DNA from: Antedon mediterranea
Taxonomy: Eukaryota > Echinodermata > Crinoidea > Comatulida > Antedonidae
Reading direction: 5' to 3'
DNA: 60,000 nt
Assembly: GCF_964355755.1 (NCBI RefSeq)
Contig: NC_092676.1
Span: forward strand, 24,164,288-24,224,287
Shown here: positions 27,801 to 37,408 of the stretch, piece by piece
Position numbering within the stretch: position 1 is the stretch's first letter
How the letters are laid out: every line of letters begins with the position of its first letter
Notes under the pieces: model-generated
Told to the model about the DNA's origin: nothing
Seen by the model: the letters and a program-made list of their open reading frames with translations, nothing else
Databases searched by the model: none
Made by a program: the position numbers and the translations under genes

Positions 27801-30800
27801 CCAGAGCATTGAATTATTTCAACTCATGTTTTGAAGTCACATTCTAAACCTGTAGACAAATTTTATAATATCACTGTTTCTCAAGTGTGTGATGTTTATA
27901 CAAGGCAGGAAATCAATATCCATGTAAAATGTATATACATTTTGAATTCAAAGCTATAAATAAATTGCACATATTTAATTTATAGTTTTGCCAACTTTCG
28001 AAGTGTGAAGTAACGTAGGTTTTTCACAGAGCTAATTAACATTGCAGTATGCTAAGTACAATCTTTTAAACCGTTCTAGCAATAGTAGTTATGAGTCAAT
28101 ACAATATTTGACAGTTGTCTGCATACAAAGTTTGGCATAAAGGTTGAAAACCATCAATTGAACACAAGTGTGAAACAAGTGTGTTCTGTAATTGGTGTTG
28201 TATAATGCTGTTAAAGACCCCTTCCCTGCAATTTTGGACGTTTTTTGGAAAATAATACATATATATCACTTTAAAAACATTAAACCATGTCATTTCTTGT
28301 CTTAAATGTACGTTTTATGGTAAATTATGATAAAAAGTGAGAAACAATGCATTACCTAAGTAGCTCGCGGCGATCGACCTCTCGTGGACGGTCTTAGGCC
28401 TAGCCTAGCTAGGCTTAGTTTTGTAGGCCTAGCTGGTAAACATCGGTAACGTACGAACATCGTACGCGAGCTATATACCTAGCCTGACGTTGTATAGTTG
28501 CTGCATTAATTGTCTTTCTATTTTTGCCAGACTCCGTTGATACAAATTGGGGAAAACCCGGTATTTTCGCTGAAAAGTTAGGAGTCTTTCATTTGTTTTG
28601 GCCTCACGATCGATCGAAAAGTGGGCGAATTACAGGTGAAAAACAAAAATATCAATCCGCGCGCAATGCATTTTGGGATTTATAGCGGGCCGCTATAATT
28701 ATTAGAATCGACTTATTTTTCACATTTTTAACCAAATTTTAAAGACGAAAAAAGTTATCGCAATAGGACCATATAGTATTATTTTTACATTAAATATAGT
28801 TTGTGATCTTAAATTAGATCTAAAAAACGTAGGGAATGGGGCTTTAAATAAAGAAAGTTACAGTAAAGCACTTAAGCTCAGTCTACACTATCTTTGTGAC
28901 AAAAAAAATTGGTGTGCCCATATATGGACATGATTTTGGCATATCACTACCATATTTGGGCACATCACACTTTTTAGTTTGATAGTGAAGACAGAGCTTT
29001 AGATAGAAGTAACCAAGATAATATGCCTGTAACATAATACATAATCATACATTTATCTATAATCAAATGCAGCATACATTCAATGTTAATATTATCAAGT
29101 TATTTTTTTTCATAACATTTATTTATAGACAATAAAATACAATGTAATAAAAATAATGATATAAGGTCAGAGTTTGAAGGCAAACACATATTGAAACAAG
29201 TTTTTCTTTTTTACAATCAGATGCTGTTAGTCGTGCTGAATCAATTGCGACCGTCGACCAAAGTGGTGACAACAGTGTGTCGTATCCTCCCTGGATAGCA
29301 ACCCGTAATCGCAAAGTTCAAACTCCTAAACTCATCACTGACGAAAATGTAGAAGAGAGGCAGGATATATTGGATAACCTTCAATACGAGATTGAAACAT
29401 TGGTAAGGACTGATTCTTTTTTTTGTTGGTTATTAATCTGCTATGGTGTTGATGATAATTGCAGTGTACACATTTATTGTCTACCATTAGGGAGAAATAA
29501 ATATCACTTCATTTCTGCAGGTCGTAAATCTTTATTTGAGAAATCTTCTGATATATTATTCTGTATCGTAGATTAAAACATACTACTCACGACAATACAC
29601 TTTAATCTTTATAGAGTTTTAATCTTGTATCTTTTCAAATTAATTAATTAAATCTTAGTATATCACAGGGCGGTTTAGAATCCATGTTCTGTGTATGTTT
29701 TGTTTATATAAATAAAAGTATCTCTTCAAAGATCCTGCTTCGTGAATAAAAATACTGTAAATATGAGGGTGTATCAATTTGATCTCTTATCCGAGCGTGT
29801 ACAATTGAGACTAGTGTTATTCCGCCTTACCACACAGAGAGTGTTAAATAGTCCACGCTATCCAATTGGATTTGAACAATACCATGAAAGCCCCAGTGGC
29901 CTAATGGTGAGGACATCTGCATATCAAGCAGAAGGTTCCGGGTTCGAATCTCGGTTGGGACGACCTTTCTCATTCTCACAGATTTCCTCATCTTTATTTT
30001 TTGTAATGAATTAATACATTTTTACCGCATCACATTTAGAATATATTCTTTGCCTGTGATGTATATATTTTATGTGTATGCTTCTTTGTCATTGTTAGTC
30101 ATCTTTTTTTTTAAATCACCCTTATCTATTTATCATTGTTCATATATAATTTAAACTATCTATTTTGTAGGAGGAACGTACAATTAGGCAACTCTATGCT
30201 GGATTGAATCAGATTTACCCAACATATAAAGAAAGGAGGTTTTTAAAGAAGAGCAAAGTACAACCTAAACAAGAAAATAAAAAGGTAGGAACCAAAATAA
30301 ATCCTTATTTTTATGGTTTCAACCATTAGGAGTCCCAGTGTGGTCCTTGCTCCTGTCAGTAACTACACTATGGTTAAAGCATTCCTAAATTCTGTATAGT
30401 TGAAGAAATCCCTGTCAATTCCTGTCTCAACAGAATTCCAATCCGTAACAAACATGTTTTAAAAATATTTAACACACCTACAGGTACTTTAATTTGACAA
30501 ATTCTTTTTTGATTTGTACTATATTGTAAGTTCTTTGAGCCAAGTCTATATTTTTCAATGATTATAATACTTAAGTTGAATTATGGTTTTTGTCTTAGGT
30601 TAAAAAAAAATCTAGGAAAATAAATCTTGAATCATTGGATCGTTTGTCAAAACCTGAGCCACGTGCATTCTTAGCAGTACACGACAGTAACTGTGATGCG
30701 AGACTGATTGGTTCAGGATTTAAGCAATTGCGTGGTAAACACAACCGCCGTGTACTGTCGCTAGATGATCACACAAGTTCCGAAAATCTTGATCATGCGC

Positions 30801-31351
30801 ACAAGAGACATGGAAGCGTTAGTAGCGCAGATGAAACCAGTATGAAAACGTTTGAATCTTCGCGGCATTCTTGGTTTATGAATCTTCATAAGAGTACGCA
30901 TTTACATGACTACGATCGGGAAAAATATAAAAACATGCGGTTTGGGACAGCTGCAGTGCTTTACGAGCATTTTCATTGCGATAACAAAGAGCAGATACTA
31001 GATAATGAATGCAATGTTAGAAAAGTTGATGATGCACTAGATGTTGCAATCGACGGACAACACAACGATGCCATCAGTAATAAAAGCGAACCAAGACCGA
31101 ATTCAACAAACATGTTGCATCGATTGTTGAATGTAGATCATTCAGTAATGAGTAATTATCAATCTGTAGATCCACGAAACGCACAACGTGAGAAAGCGCT
31201 TATTACTAGAAGATTAAATTCATACGATGATGATGAATTGAAAATGAATGGTATTTTACTAAGTGAGATTGATAAATTGACAATTAAACAAGATTTGGAA
31301 AAAGTTCCAGTTGGGAAAAGAAGTTCATTGCCTGCATTGACAACACGTTGA
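12884..31351 (+). CDS. Uncharacterised 708-aa protein with EF-hand-like helical region, 14 exons
   Basis: Exons: 12884-12939, 13294-13315, 13429-13494, 13946-14076, 14798-14900, 15367-15482, 15935-16010, 16293-16454, 17058-17210, 18364-18471, 19012-19096, 29221-29402, 30171-30284, 30599-31351 (TGA). All phases agree and total 2127 nt. Exons 4-6 give an alpha-helical part resembling degenerate EF-hand pairs (AFQVYEAADMRGMVLDQHTL, then FYEFLDLLIL) without canonical Ca-binding residues. The rest is basic and Ser-rich; the last exon is 251 codons and hydrophilic. No signal peptide or membrane segment is seen. It might be related to vertebrate C1orf87-type EF-hand proteins, but this is a guess. 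Exons 1-2 are the least certain. Exon 3 could start at 13423 (adding FQ). Exon 10 has a weak donor (GTTATT); an in-phase alternative is GTACAT after 18450. Confidence 0.8.
14085..14752. repeat. 28-bp minisatellite, about 24 copies
   Basis: Consensus unit ATCCTCATAACACTGGTCAC plus TTGCTAAA, repeated through intron 4 of the 14-exon gene. Adjacent CACTGG motifs are 28 bp apart in regular parts; copies at both ends are shorter and more diverged. Confidence 0.95.
14991..15140. mobile_element. MITE-1 copy
   Basis: Left end GTCTACACTAGCAAACTAG and right end GTTTGATAGTGTGAACAGAG flank the GATGTGCCCAAATATGG palindrome. Lies in intron 5 of the 14-exon gene. Confidence 0.8.
17475..17642. mobile_element. 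MITE-1 copy
   Basis: GAAGCTCTGTCTACACTATC ... TTTTGATAGTGTAGAAAGAG with central GCCCATATATGGACATGATG. Intron 9 of the 14-exon gene. Confidence 0.8.
18537..18660. mobile_element. MITE-1 copy
   Basis: GTCTACACTATCAAACTAGT ... ACTAGTTTGATGGGGTATAC with a shortened centre. Intron 10 of the 14-exon gene. Confidence 0.8.
20150..20640. other. CpG-rich patch in the AT-rich intron
   Basis: Dense in GCGC, ACGCGCG and GCATGCGTACGCG words, unlike the flanking AT-rich sequence. Frames are closed on both strands. It may be a relatively young repeat insertion or an unmethylated patch. Confidence 0.45.
21066..21140 (+). repeat. tRNA-like sequence (SINE head or tRNA pseudogene)
   Basis: A-box-like TGGCTCGGTGGT is followed about 40 nt later by B-box-like CGAGTTCGAGTCTC. 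The stems fit poorly, so it is more likely a SINE head or pseudogene than a working tRNA. Confidence 0.4.
25733..25812 (-). repeat. tRNA-derived sequence, SINE-like
   Basis: The minus strand carries GTGGCTCAGTGTGTTGG (A box) and a perfect GGTTCGAATCC B box. Between them, GGACTACTGATCATAAG does not form a clean anticodon arm. It shares ACTGATC and TCTCG phrases with the SINE at 2085-2258. Confidence 0.5.
26400..27065. repeat. ~100-bp tandem repeat, about 7 copies
   Basis: Units begin CTAAAAATGACAGGATAAAAATTACT and continue through a TAGGCCAATTTCTCCCTGTG segment to CACAATTTATGATTACCT. Starts fall near 26405, 26500, 26601, 26701, 26806, 26908 and 27002. Copies vary by several indels, so this is an aged array. 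Confidence 0.9.
28872..29000. mobile_element. MITE-1 copy
   Basis: AAGCTCAGTCTACACTATC ... TTTGATAGTGAAGACAGAGC around CCCATATATGGACATG. Lies about 220 bp upstream of exon 12 of the 14-exon gene. Confidence 0.8.
29890..29962 (+). tRNA. tRNA-like sequence, apparent anticodon ATC
   Basis: Exactly 73 nt and folds with standard spacing. The anticodon stem TCTGC/GCAGA has loop ATATCAA (U33 present, anticodon ATC). The variable loop is 5 nt. The T arm CCGGG-TTCGAAT-CTCGG has one G-T wobble. The acceptor GCCCCAG/TTGGGAC has one C-A mismatch and a wobble. Sequence identity does not match a normal tRNA-Asp, although ATC would read Asp GAU; the 5' half resembles tRNA-Arg(CCT). Probably a pseudogene or SINE progenitor. 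It lies in an intron of the 14-exon gene. Confidence 0.45.
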
Positions 31352-31605
31352 AAAAAATACTACACAAGGGGATATTTCTTGAAATGCTGCCTTAGCATGT
31401 CTACTGGTCCTTGCCTGTCTGTTGCTTCAGGCTACTCAGTAATTCAAGAAAATGGAAATTCCTTTTTTTTTTGCGTGATGATTTTTTATATTTGATTTCA
31501 CTTACTGTATTTATTTTCGCGAAGTGACAAGTAATAGGTTAATATTACTGTGATTGTATAAAGTGCAATTTTCTAAATTATTAATATATAAAAATGATTA
31601 TCAAT

Positions 31606-31611
31606 AATAAA
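31606..31611 (+). terminator. Candidate polyadenylation signal AATAAA
   Basis: AATAAA 255 bp after the stop codon of the 14-exon gene, in a plausible position to end that transcript. Other AT-rich signals nearby cannot be excluded. Confidence 0.4.
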
Positions 31612-31961
31612 CATATAGTAGATATATATATATAGGAAAATTAATGAAATATTTATATATATATATATATATAAAACAACGTTTATCATACGTGCCTATA
31701 TATGTTTGAATTAAATGTAGATGTGGTTGAGGGTTAACACAGATTTCTCGTGTATGTCTTGTAACTTCTATCTCAATCATCAACCAATCACAATAGTCCT
31801 AATTGATTACATCTCGATATTAAGTTAGCAATTATCAAACATCATCATAATCATATGTTGCCATCACATCGTCATTATCAAGATCTTTAAATCACCTTGA
31901 CCATCGAAACGATTAGCAAAACTTATACTGCATCATTTAGAGTCCACAACACTTTCTAGCC

Positions 31962-32083
31962 TAAAGCTCTGTCTACCAAACTAGTTTGACCAAAAAAAAG
32001 TGTGATGTGCCCAAATTATAGTAGTGATATGACATCATCGTATTATGGGCACATCACACTTTTTGTTAGTGTAGATAGGCTTA
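31962..32083. mobile_element. MITE-1 copy
   Basis: AAAGCTCTGTCTACCAAACT ... GGGCACATCACACTTTTTG and TAGTGTAGATAGG. Lies between the 14-exon gene and the guanylate cyclase. Confidence 0.75.
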
Positions 32084-32089
32084 AAATAC

Positions 32090-33218
32090 TCACTATTGTA
32101 TAAATATACAAGACGGTAAATAAATAATTTTTTTCTTCAGTTTACATTATATTCAATTTTTTTTTGTTTTATTTAGAGCTGTAAACCTCAATATAACACA
32201 ATATATTATTTGAAACTTAGGACGAAACAATTGAACAAAACGCTATCTAATAATTCAAATACAATACATTTTTACATTTTCTTACATGCCTAATGTATGT
32301 GACGATCAATGAAATGATATTATAATGATGTGCATAATTATATTTAACAACCAACCAATTAAAATACTGTAAAACCACAATGTCCACCTGGGTTTTCTCA
32401 GTTTCTATAGTAACCCTGAATAACATTAAAATGCAACAAGACGCAAGCAATCACCCAGAAAACAAAGATATAGCATAAGTTATACAATTATTGATATACT
32501 TCATCTTCAATACAGTAAAAACAGAGAACAGTTATACTAATGATGAACATAGCAAAATGAGCTAGTTATTTTGAGGTTTTTACCTTAATGGAATCGTTTG
32601 TGTGTACTTAAAAAAAAAATTGATTTACTTTCTCTCTTTTATCGTGTTTGACCATATAAATGTATCCAATAAATCAACCAACCGCGTCAAACATCACATT
32701 ATCGCATAGTCCAGGTTCTAGATTTGGCTTAACTATATTTCTGAAACATGTTGGCATACACGGCGTGTCATAACTATTCTTTAGCTGGTTTGGATTGGAG
32801 GGAAAAAAGAGAGAAACCATAATCTTTGGGCAACTTTGATTATTGTATTGCTGCCATTTTATTGGATTTGAGTCAGAGCATTATATCCTGAATTGGCTGG
32901 TAGATGTGGAATAAGTGATCCAAAATGCAGGTATTTCTCCATGATAGAACTATTTTGACAAGATTAAAAATTAGATTAAAGTATTAATTCAGATTAAATT
33001 ATCATCGAGGGTCGTCACTTGATGGACAATGTCTGCGTTAAAACATGCAGAAATATGCCCATAGTTAGAAATACAGTAGGCCTACAAAGATCAGGAGGAA
33101 AATACTGTAATAATTAATGCTATGTAAACATAAACATAATATTTCATAAAAATAAGGTGAAAAGAAATTGGTCTTTGTGCGTTATCTCTTTGATTAATGT
33201 GTCTTTTTTTCTCTTTAG
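32090..33218. other. Intergenic, no gene seen
   Basis: AT-rich sequence without exon-like frames on either strand. It may include the 3' UTR of the minus-strand gene. Confidence 0.4.
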
Positions 33219-33278
33219 CCTACAGAAAAATTCAACAACCGTGCTTGGACGGTCGGTGTCCTCACATTTCCAACTTAG
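33219..33278 (+). other. Orphan terminal-exon-like frame
   Basis: A strong pyrimidine tract and acceptor (TTTTTTTCTCTTTAG) is followed in phase 0 by PTEKFNNRAWTVGVLTFPT and TAG. No upstream plus-strand exon was found to join it, so it may be chance or a relic. Confidence 0.2.
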
Positions 33279-33525
33279 AATGTTTAACATACGTGAGGGC
33301 AATTTCGATGTGGTCATTTTCAAAATATTCTCTCCTTTTTCAAATATCTCGCTCTTTCCAAATTACATTTGGTCATGCCCGGTGAAGTACTCCGCTCTGG
33401 TCGTTAACTTTAGGGTGCTGGACAATTAATTCAGTGCCTCATAATTACAACATTTAGGTATCAAAGCATGATGTTCACATCGCGGCTTTGGGATGAAGTT
33501 CTTCTTGGTCAGACAAGTATACTTG

Positions 33526-33814
33526 TTAGGCCTGCATCACAACATTCGCGCTCTGGTCGTTGTCTGTGGTGTACAAGTGTTGAAATTTACTGTCCAGATG
33601 TGGACAACTCACACTAGTTTGTAGCGAAGACGGTGAAATAACCCTGTCTGTGTCGTTGGAATTTTGTTGTATGTCATCTTGTTGTGGACATTGAAGTAAA
33701 TGTGGCGTCTGCCTATCATCATCATCATCGACGATGTTTAGATTTTCCTTTGACCAGCATCCTAGATTGATGCTGCTGTCGCTCTCGCGTCGCTGCTCGT
33801 ATCTGTTGGGACGC
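33526..33814 (-). CDS. Possible C-terminal tail exon of the guanylate cyclase
   Basis: After a good minus-strand acceptor (GGTTCTTTCAG), a 96-codon frame runs to a stop at 33526. It is Ser/Gln/Asp-rich with a DDDDD run (RRESDSSINLGCWSKENL near its start) and looks like a disordered tail. Entry is one base into a codon, while cyclase exon 37409-37608 ends between codons. So at least one exon (length 2 mod 3, probably encoding the usual GKG..TYWL end of the cyclase) is missing from my reading. An ATG at 33835-33837 in the same frame gives a 103-codon ORF, so it could also belong to another short gene. Confidence 0.4.
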
Positions 33815-33849
33815 CTGAAAGAACCGATCATAGACATTTTTTAATACTG

Positions 33850-35045
33850 TACATCGGCCAAAATTTACCAAATTGTTTTTTATAAACAAACTCCAAAGTT
33901 TAGTTTAAACTAAGACAAAAGTACAAACTTTAGTTTGCAAACTTGAGAAAACCTTTGCAAACAACAATTTTGTAAATTTGGCTAATGTAGACCAGGCCGA
34001 TGTACAGTATAAAGTTTAGTGTAAACAAGAAATATTTCTTACAAAAAAAAACGCTGCTCGACATTTTAAAATTAATCATTGTTCTTTCTTCAGATATATT
34101 TATGATTAATTATTAAAATGATGTCCTTTAATCGCAAAAATACATACAAATCAAAGATAGTTCTTTAATTATGAATCATATTGTTTTCAATGTTTTCTCA
34201 AGTGTGCAAACTGAAGTTTGAAGACTTTTTCTTTGACAAACTAAACTTTATAGGCCTACATTGGTCTGGTCTACATTAGCAAAATTTACAAAATTTTTGT
34301 TTGCAAAGGTTTTCTTAAGTGTTCAAACTACAGTTTGTAGACTTTTGTCTTTTACACTAAACTTTATACATCGGCCTGGTCTACATTAGCAAAATTTACC
34401 AAATTGTTGTTTGCAAATGTTTCTCAAGTGTGCAAACTACAGTTTTTAGACTTGTTTTCAAGCTGCTGCTCTCTAGCCAGCTACGTCCCATGAGGACTAC
34501 TCATTCAGAAGCTAAAGCAAGCAGCAGTTATATTATCTAAGGCCGACAGTTTTGCGACTTTGTAACTCGACTATAATTTATAGATCCCAGCTGCTGGATC
34601 CAAAAAACGTCTGGGAAAAGAGAGTCTATGACTTATCTCACTTGTACCATCGTGAAGTTACGTTGTCTCTAGAGGGTATTCAGTTGCATGCCTACAGGTT
34701 GAGGTCACACACATACAGCACAATAAAGTTCAAAATTGACCATTTTTAAATGGACATATGATTCATAATTAAAGAACTATCTTTGATTTGTATGTATTTT
34801 TGCGATTAAAGGGCATCATTTTAATAATTAATCATTTAATATATCTGAAGAAAGAACAATGATTAATTTTAAAATGTCGAGCAGCGTTTTTTGTAAGAAA
34901 TATTCTTGTTTACACTAAACTTTATACTGTACATCGGCCTGGTCTACATTAGCCAAATTGTTGTTTGCAAAGGTTTTCTCAAGTGTGCAAAATAAAATTT
35001 GTACTTTTGTCTTAGTTTAAACTAAACTTGGGAGTTTGTTAAAAA
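33850..35045. mobile_element. Large inverted-repeat (foldback-type) element
   Basis: The segment ~33850-34170 is repeated in reverse complement at ~34755-35045. Shared landmarks include CGCTGCTCGACATTTTAAAA, TTAATCATTGTTCTTTCTTC and CATCGGCCTGGTCTACATT. Extra partial arm copies lie at 34250-34450 and 36950-37030. The arms of ~300 bp surround a 34465-34640 core that recurs at 36675-36835. Confidence 0.75.
34465..34640. repeat. Dispersed repeat, copy 1 (second at 36675-36835)
   Basis: Contains GCTGCTGCTCT, AAGCTAAAGCAAGCAGCAG, GACAGTTTTGCGACTTTGTA and AACGTCTGGGAAAAGAGAGT. The copy at 36675-36835 is nearly identical in all these blocks. A third, degraded match to the last block occurs at 47108-47145. 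Confidence 0.75.
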
Positions 35046-35055
35046 ATGTTGTTAA

Positions 35056-35262
35056 AATGATAAAGGAGCTCATGGAACAACTGGAGAAGTACAATTAGAA
35101 GAGGTTATAGGAAAAAAAGAGAAGTTGAAAAATAAGTCGATGAAAGAGCTTGATGAGAAGAGGAGGAGAAAGCTAATTACGAAAATTGGAGAGTGTAACT
35201 GCAAGGTACAAATGAATACAGTCCATCCAAGAATTTATAGAGGAAAACAAGTTAGTTTATGA
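35056..35262 (+). other. Lys/Glu-rich open frame next to the inverted-repeat element
   Basis: A 69-codon open frame without an early ATG, highly charged: EEVIGKKEKLKNKSMKELD, then EKRRRKLITKIGECNCK. Composition looks coding-like and helical. It directly follows the inverted-repeat arm, so it may be a transposon ORF remnant. No family recognised. Confidence 0.3.
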
Positions 35263-35306
35263 TTCATGATATCTTTCTGTAACACTTTCCACTTTTTTCA
35301 ATTAAG

Positions 35307-35471
35307 CCTTACTTTAAATCAGAGGCCGATCCAGAATGTGTTCGGTTTGACAATCGACCCTCATCTATCGGTAGAAGACAATATGATGGACAGAGCTCAG
35401 CAACCTCTTTTGGTGGATGCCGTGTTGTTCGACCTTTCAACCAATATGTTAACATTCCACCTTTACCCTGA
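35307..35471 (+). other. Orphan terminal-exon-like frame
   Basis: The acceptor TTTTTTCAATTAAG is followed in phase 0 by 54 sense codons and TGA. The peptide is PYFKSEADPECVRFDNRP, then SSIGRRQYDGQSSATSFGG, then CRVVRPFNQYVNIPPLP. Codon use looks genuine. It is on the plus strand, inside the likely extent of the minus-strand cyclase gene, and no partner exon was found. It may be the last exon of an unseen gene or a captured exon. Confidence 0.35.
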
Positions 35472-36674
35472 AATGAACAACGTAAACTGAGTTAAAAAAA
35501 TAAGTTGATGCTATTAAAACATTACGTCAACGTTCGACACATTGGATTGTGCCAGGCCACGTGTAAATGTTTCATCGTAGTCTGCAGTGTGAGAGTCATC
35601 GTGCCTTTATCATTATTAGGCATTACCGTTTTTCGTCGCTGCAATTACAGTTTTATGTATATCAACAGCACAAAGTTGATCAATAACGGTACACTTAGAG
35701 ACTAAAAAGGTAAAGGTGAGTCCCGTGTTCATTCTGAACGTACGGGAATTAGCTGTTAGGAGCTCATTGTACTAAGCCTCGGTATTATGTCGTAGGGTGG
35801 CCAGTTCCTTTCCACGCCGTCTTTTCTCCCTAGAATTTTCAACCAGGTACTCATTTGCATCTGTATGACAGTCACGTGTCCTCTAAAAACTCGGCAACTC
35901 CATTTAGGGACTACATTGCAATTTATTTGTACTGCATCTCTAAATTGTGTCTATTTTGTTCTTATAATATATGTGTTCTTGGCATACGCTTTATATGTAT
36001 GTATGTTTTTTTTTTTTGTAAACTGTATAATTGATTGTTAATATTACTCTATTGGAAATTATTGTTCAGCTGTAAGTCATCCTAGCAGCTGGTCCTAATT
36101 TGTTTTTCGAATAATAATTCATTAAATTTAGAAGCTGCTTCCGTTGTAAAAATTCAGATTACATTGTTATAGATCAATTTTTCTTTTATTCGTCATTACT
36201 CAATTAGAAAATAATTAGCAACCCGTCATGTCAATCTTGACATATTGTAATCTACAGTGTTATACAATGTGACGTCACGAATGTAATGAACATTCCCTGG
36301 CAAATGATATAATAAACTTACTCCAGACACTCTCCGAGTAACGTGTTCGAATACAAATAAATCAGGTAATACAATGATTGGTGATCTGGTTGCCAAAAGC
36401 ACTCGTGTTATTATTACTAACTGTATCAGATAACGTCAGATACAAAGTAGAGATTTTATCGTTTTGTATGTTCTATGTGACATTTACAATTGGTTTGGAG
36501 AGCTCTATTCGTTTTACCGTATAATAATACTTTCTTACGTTAGGAGATTTTGTTACAGCCTAATTCGGTGAAATCTGAGATGGAAATTATTATTAGCATT
36601 ATTGTTTTATCACCACCTTACCAGAAAGCCAATATTTATCATCAATCTTTACACTAACTCTTTTCTCTCACACG

Positions 36675-36835
36675 CTGCTGCTCTAGCCAAGTCACATGAG
36701 GACTAGTCATTCATAAGCTAAAGCAAGCAGCAGTTATATATCTAAGGCTGACAGTTTTGCGACTTTGTAAACTCGACTATAATGTATAGATCCCAGCTGC
36801 TGGACCCAAAAAACGTCTGGGAAAAGAGAGTCTAT
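36675..36835. repeat. Dispersed repeat, copy 2
   Basis: Near-identical to 34465-34640 in the GCAAGCAGCAGTTATAT, GACAGTTTTGCGACTTTGTA and CAAAAAACGTCTGGGAAAAG blocks, with small indels. Confidence 0.75.
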
Positions 36836-37408
36836 GAGGGCTCACGGTTGAACGATTTTGGATTCTCGCCCTTTGATTGCTTGACGCGAATCAACAGACT
36901 GGGAAGAATTTTCGCGTTGTCTCTATAGGGTATTCAGTTGCATGCCAATCATAAATATATGTGAAGAAAGAACAATGATTAATTTTAAAATGTCGAGCAG
37001 CATTTTTTGTAAGAAATATTTCTTGTTTATTATCGTCTTATCGTCATAATCTTGTCATCCTGTGTCTTGTATTCCGTCTAAATCGTCATCAGCGCATTCA
37101 TCGTTATCCTCATCATCGACGATTATTCTGCCGTAATAGATTTTTGTTCTAATCTTGTGCGCCGGCCGTCTTTATAATCGATGTTTTTCGACACGCAGGC
37201 CGCAATCACCGCCTTCGTAACAGATGTATATTTACAGTATTTTAAAATTCCCACTCTTCGTACACGACGCGTCGTCATTCCGCCGCCAGTTCAACGACGC
37301 ACCACTACTCGACTTAATGCGCAGAATGAATCAACTGCGCAGTCGAGTGACTCCTCGTGAAAACGCAATCTCATGTCGTCCGTCGTAATCCGTGTGTTCC
37401 GTCATTAC

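Larger units (their letters stand above)
19097..29220 (+). other. 10.1-kb intron of the 14-exon gene
   Basis: Donor GTAACT at 19097 and acceptor TCAG at 29217-29220 split a codon (G|AT). No internal exon was recognised. Contents: a CpG-rich patch (20150-20640), tRNA-like sequences (21066-21140, 25733-25812), a ~100-bp tandem repeat (26400-27065) and a MITE-1 copy (28872-29000). The remainder is AT-rich with short TA runs. Confidence 0.75.

Noticed and set aside
33157-33429. 90-codon plus-strand ORF
   Set aside because: It begins in a pyrimidine tract and reads the orphan exon-like segment in another frame; composition looks like random AT-rich translation.
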